The position numbers were made by a program, and so were the translations under genes. From Streptomyces lincolnensis (GTDB lineage Bacteria; Actinomycetota; Actinomycetes; Streptomycetales; Streptomycetaceae): a stretch of 64,000 nucleotides of DNA. Shown one piece after another: positions 61,046-64,000 of the stretch (the first letter of the stretch is position 1; each line of letters starts with the position of its first letter). Below the pieces are notes generated by a model. That model ran no database searches and had not been told where the DNA came from. It was given only the letters and a program-made list of their open reading frames with translations. Location: the NCBI RefSeq assembly GCF_021173675.1, contig NZ_JAIHON010000007.1, positions 434,001 through 498,000 of the forward strand. The letters run 5' to 3'.

Positions 61046-61094
61046 GTGCCGGTCGCGGGTGGCGGAGGCCCTCGGCGAGCAGGCCCGGTCGGTC

Positions 61095-61862
61095 TCAGGC
61101 CGTCGCGCCGCTCCCCGACGGGCTGGGCTCGTGCTCGTGGCGCGGGCCGTGGCCGGGGAACCGGTCGAGCCAGCCGCGGCCGTCCGGCTTGTCCCAGGTA
61201 CCGGTGAGCACACGCGTGGCGGTCCTGTCGCCGTCGTCGGCGCGGGTACCGCTCAGGAAGACCGTGTCTCCCTTCGCGAGGGCGTCCGAGCCGGACGTGT
61301 CCTCGGGGAAGACCTTGGTGTCCTCGTCCACGGTCCAGGTCCACGCTGCGCCGTCCTCGCTCTTGACCGTGACCTGGTCGCCGTCAACCTTCTCGACGGT
61401 GCCGCGCTGCCAGATCCGGACCACCCACTCGTCCGAGTCGGGGTCCTTCACGGTCGACTCGCCGTGCACGCCGAGTCCGCCGCGTCCGAACCACGGTCCG
61501 CGGCCGGGTCCGTCGCCGGGGCGGTCGTCCTGTGACGCCGAGGGAGAAGCGGATCCGGAGGCGGCGGTCCCGATGGCCGACGGCCCCGAGTTCCCGGAGG
61601 TGGCGGCGTAGGCGACTGTGCCTCCCACAGCCAGGACGGCGACGGCCGTCGCCGCGAGGACCGCGCGGGTACGGGCGGAGCCTCGCCGCCCTCCTCCCGT
61701 GCTCCGTGGTTCCGCGCCGCCGGGACCGGTGACCACCTCCCACTCCGGGGTCGTCCCGGCGGGCGGCGCGGGTGGCTGGGGCACCACGGGCGGCGCGGGC
61801 GGCTTCGGCGGCTGTGGCGGCTCCCCGCCGGTGGTGTGCGGCTGGTCCGGATCGTGCGTCAC
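61095..61862 (-). CDS. Hypothetical one-TM protein with exported beta domain
   Basis: 255 residues from GTG at 61862, preceded by GAGGGGAG. A Pro-rich cytoplasmic N-terminus (PPQPPKPPAPPVVPQPPAPP) leads to one membrane helix (AVLAATAVAVLAVGGTVAYAA near 72-92). A Ser/Gly-rich linker follows, then an extracytoplasmic domain rich in beta strands (GTVEKVDGDQVTVKSEDGAAWTWTVDEDTKV), similar to DUF5666-type proteins. The tail is His/Glu/Pro-rich. Role unknown. Confidence 0.75.
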   Translation of the reverse strand: MTHDPDQPHTTGGEPPQPPKPPAPPVVPQPPAPPAGTTPEWEVVTGPGGAEPRSTGGGRRGSARTRAVLAATAVAVLAVGGTVAYAATSGNSGPSAIGTAASGSASPSASQDDRPGDGPGRGPWFGRGGLGVHGESTVKDPDSDEWVVRIWQRGTVEKVDGDQVTVKSEDGAAWTWTVDEDTKVFPEDTSGSDALAKGDTVFLSGTRADDGDRTATRVLTGTWDKPDGRGWLDRFPGHGPRHEHEPSPSGSGATA

Positions 61863-61994
61863 GGTTCGCTCCCCTCGGACGTGGCACCGCGGCATCGGCG
61901 CACTGCCGTGCCTCGCCTTGCTGCGATTGTGGGACGCGGCAGGTAAGGAACCGGTAACGGGTTCCTGTGAATCGAGACGTGCGTCCCTGCCGCC

Positions 61995-64000
61995 TCAGGC
62001 AGGCTGGGAGGTCTGCACCCGGGCGATCAGGAGGGCCACGTCGTCGGAGTTGTCCGGCTGGTGCAGGGTCCGCAGCAGCAGGTCGCAGACCTCCTCCAGC
62101 GGGCGGTCGGGGCCGTCGAGGAGGGCCAGGAGGGCGTCGAGGCGTTCGTCGAGGGGGTGCTGGCGGGTCTCGACGAGACCGTCGGTGTAGAGCACGAGCC
62201 GGTCGCCGGGCGCCAGGTCGACGGTGGTCGTGGAGAAGGCGACCCCGCCCACGCCCAGCGGGGCGCCGGTGGGCAGGTCGAGCAGCTCGGGCGGGTGGCC
62301 GGGGCGCAGGCGGGCCGGGGGCAGGTGCCCGGCGTTGGCGATCCGGCACTGCCCCAGCCGCGGATCGTGGACGGCGTAGACACAGGTGGCGATGGAGTGG
62401 TCCAGGCCCTCGGTGATCCGGTCGAGGTGTTCCAGGAGCCTGGCCGGATCGAGGTCGAGGGAGGCCAGAGTGGTCGTCGCGGTGCGCAGTCGGCCCATCG
62501 TGGCGGCCGCGTTGATGCCGCTGCCCATCACGTCACCGACGACGAGCGCGGTCTTGCCGCCGTCCAGCGGGATCACGTCGAACCAGTCGCCGCCGACCTC
62601 CGCGGTGGCGCCCGCCGGCTGGTAGCGGGAGGCGACCTCCAGGCCGCCGATCACCGGCGGATGGCTCGGCAGCAGGCTGCGCTGGAGGGTGAGGGCGGTG
62701 TCGCGGGCGTTCTGGTACCAGCGGGCGTTGTCGATCTGGAGGGCCGCGCGGGAGGCCAGTTCCCGCGCCAGGAGCACGTCGTCCTCGCTGAACGGCACGG
62801 GGTTGCGGGTGCGCTTGAGATCGAGGGAGCCGAGCACCTCGCCGCGCGCGATCAGGGGTACGGCCAGATACGAGTGGACGCCCGCCCGCTCCAGCAGCTT
62901 CGCCGCCTCGGGGGAGCGGGCGATGCGCGGCAGGTCCTCGGCCTCCACCCGGGCCACCAGCACGGGCTGTCCGCCGCGCACGCACTCGGTGACCAGCCGG
63001 TCGGCGGCGTACCGGGCCACCTCCCCGGGCGGGTCGGCGGCCCGCAGCGCGTCGGGGACGCGGTCCGCCTCGACGGCCAGCGCGCGGATCAGTGCCGCCT
63101 CGGCGGGACCGAGGGTGCTGGGCCTGCCCTGGACCACGGCCTCCAGCAGGTCCACGGCCGCGACGTCGGCGAGTTCCGGCACGGCGACGGCCGCCAGCTC
63201 CCGGGCGGTGCGCTCCAGGTCCAGGGTGGTGCCGATCCGGGTGGTGGCGTCGGCGACGAGGGCCAGCCGCCGCCGGGCGACCTCCGCCTCGACGGCGGCC
63301 CGGTGCTGCTCGGTGACGTCCACCACCGAACCGGCCACGCCCAGCACGGTGCCGAGCGCGTCCTCCAGCCGGTAGAAGGAGATCGTCCAGGCGTGCTCCC
63401 GGTCCGGGTCGGCGGGCGTACGGCCGAAGGTGTGCCGGTCGACGAGCGGTGTGCCGGTGCGCAGCACCTCGCGGGCCGCGGCCTCGACGGCGTCGGCGTC
63501 GATCTGCGGCAGGATCTCGTGGATCGTGCGCCCGACATGGTCCTCGGCCGGGATGCCGTTGATCCGCTCCAGCGCCGGGTTGACGGAGACGTACCGCAGG
63601 TCGGTGTCGAGGACGACCAGCCCGATCGGGGACTGCGCGACCACCCGGGTCGACAGCGCCACGTCCCGCTCCACCCGCCGTACGGTCGACTGGTCGGCGC
63701 ACAGGCCCAGCGCGTACACGTCGCCGTGGTCGTCGAGGAGCCGCATGTTGCGGAACTCCACCAGCCGGGTGCCGCCGTCCTTGCGCCGGATCGGGAACGC
63801 CCCGGCCCAGCCCTGGCCGGTGTCCATGACGTCGGAGAACAGCTTGACGACCAGGTCGACGTGCTGTTCGTGGACCATGATCCGGGCCGCGTACTGTCCG
63901 AGCGCCTCCCGCGCGGGGTAGCCGAACAGCTCCTCGGCCTGCGGGCTCCACAGCACGATGTGCCCCTGCGTGTCCAGGACCACCGAGGCCACGCCGAGCT
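61995..64000 (-). CDS. PAS-PAS-GAF-PP2C (SpoIIE/RsbU-type) phosphatase, 5' end outside the window
   Basis: At least 668 residues; the frame stays open to the window edge, and the first visible Met is inside the PAS domain, so the start is beyond. Two PAS domains (VVLDTQGHIVLWSPQAEELFGY, and VVLDTDLRYVSVNPALERING near 120-145), a GAF domain (RIGTTLDLERTARELAAVAVPELADVAA near 250), and a PP2C domain (LTLQRSLLPSHPPVIGGLEVASRYQPAGATAEVGGDWFDVIPL, VVGDVMGSGINAAATM, SDDVALLIAR at the end) in order. Lacks a C-terminal HATPase, unlike the paralogue at 43164. Dephosphorylates anti-sigma antagonists in response to light, redox or ligand signals sensed by PAS/GAF. Confidence 0.9.
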   Translation of the reverse strand, partial: LGVASVVLDTQGHIVLWSPQAEELFGYPAREALGQYAARIMVHEQHVDLVVKLFSDVMDTGQGWAGAFPIRRKDGGTRLVEFRNMRLLDDHGDVYALGLCADQSTVRRVERDVALSTRVVAQSPIGLVVLDTDLRYVSVNPALERINGIPAEDHVGRTIHEILPQIDADAVEAAAREVLRTGTPLVDRHTFGRTPADPDREHAWTISFYRLEDALGTVLGVAGSVVDVTEQHRAAVEAEVARRRLALVADATTRIGTTLDLERTARELAAVAVPELADVAAVDLLEAVVQGRPSTLGPAEAALIRALAVEADRVPDALRAADPPGEVARYAADRLVTECVRGGQPVLVARVEAEDLPRIARSPEAAKLLERAGVHSYLAVPLIARGEVLGSLDLKRTRNPVPFSEDDVLLARELASRAALQIDNARWYQNARDTALTLQRSLLPSHPPVIGGLEVASRYQPAGATAEVGGDWFDVIPLDGGKTALVVGDVMGSGINAAATMGRLRTATTTLASLDLDPARLLEHLDRITEGLDHSIATCVYAVHDPRLGQCRIANAGHLPPARLRPGHPPELLDLPTGAPLGVGGVAFSTTTVDLAPGDRLVLYTDGLVETRQHPLDERLDALLALLDGPDRPLEEVCDLLLRTLHQPDNSDDVALLIARVQTSQPA

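Overview
The window is high-GC actinobacterial DNA and almost certainly chromosomal Streptomyces. Codon third positions are strongly G/C, GTG starts and 4-bp stop/start overlaps are frequent, and the gene families are typical of the genus: long-form GAPDH, ECF42 sigma factor, GAF/PP2C phosphatases, LacI-controlled GH42 galactosidase, MptB-like glycosyltransferase and a short second Rho. A dispersed intergenic repeat common in Streptomyces is also present. I found no tRNA, rRNA, CRISPR array, phage or insertion sequence. It reads as accessory-rich but vertically maintained sequence.

Layout. 1-8.3 kb: an IlvD/Edd dehydratase cut by the window edge, GAPDH, a permease plus isochorismatase-fold hydrolase pair, an alpha-L-fucosidase, a flavin monooxygenase-like protein and an SseB-like protein. 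8.3-19.3 kb: an AraC regulator, then a nine-gene reverse-strand organosulfur operon (alpha/beta hydrolase, sulfurtransferase, SsuC, SsuB, SsuA-like, SsuD-like monooxygenase, second SsuA-like, acyl-CoA dehydrogenase-like flavoprotein, FAD-linked oxidase). It is preceded by a 28-codon leader peptide ending in Cys codons and faces a divergent LysR regulator. 19.3-28.4 kb: MarR with a metallo-hydrolase, a glyoxalase-fold protein, LacI with a GH42 beta-galactosidase, an ArsR-like regulator with an SMP-30-like protein, a fluoride riboswitch followed by crcB-DUF190-crcB, and uppP. 28.5-34.2 kb: a GntR/FadR regulator, amino-acid permease, asparaginase and aspartase, followed by glutaminase, an amide-nitrogen catabolism cluster.

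34.4-39.6 kb: two polyprenol-phosphate-dependent-type glycosyltransferases, the second overlapping tail-to-tail with a D-Ala-D-Ala carboxypeptidase, then a second Rho with a long C-rich leader. 39.6-43.0 kb: a methyltransferase and an ECF42 module (two DGPF proteins, the sigma factor, a 47-codon ORF) flanked by two near-identical ECF42-type promoters. 43.0-46.8 kb: a large GAF-PP2C-HATPase protein behind a CRP-type palindrome, and a methyltransferase. 46.8-53 kb: serine hydrolase, acetyl-xylan esterase family protein, amidohydrolase, an Rv1733c-like membrane protein and a molybdopterin oxidoreductase with its flavin reductase. 53-64 kb: quinone oxidoreductase plus GNAT acetyltransferase, MarR, an HemK-like methyltransferase, a TauE/SafE exporter, two LysR regulators, an MFS transporter, a one-TM protein and a PAS-PAS-GAF-PP2C phosphatase cut by the right edge.

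The strongest leads are the cysteine leader peptide with attenuator-like hairpin ahead of the organosulfur operon, the paired ECF42 promoters that place an undescribed small ORF in the sigma factor's regulon, and the fluoride riboswitch. All functions are assigned from sequence reading only; no database search was run.
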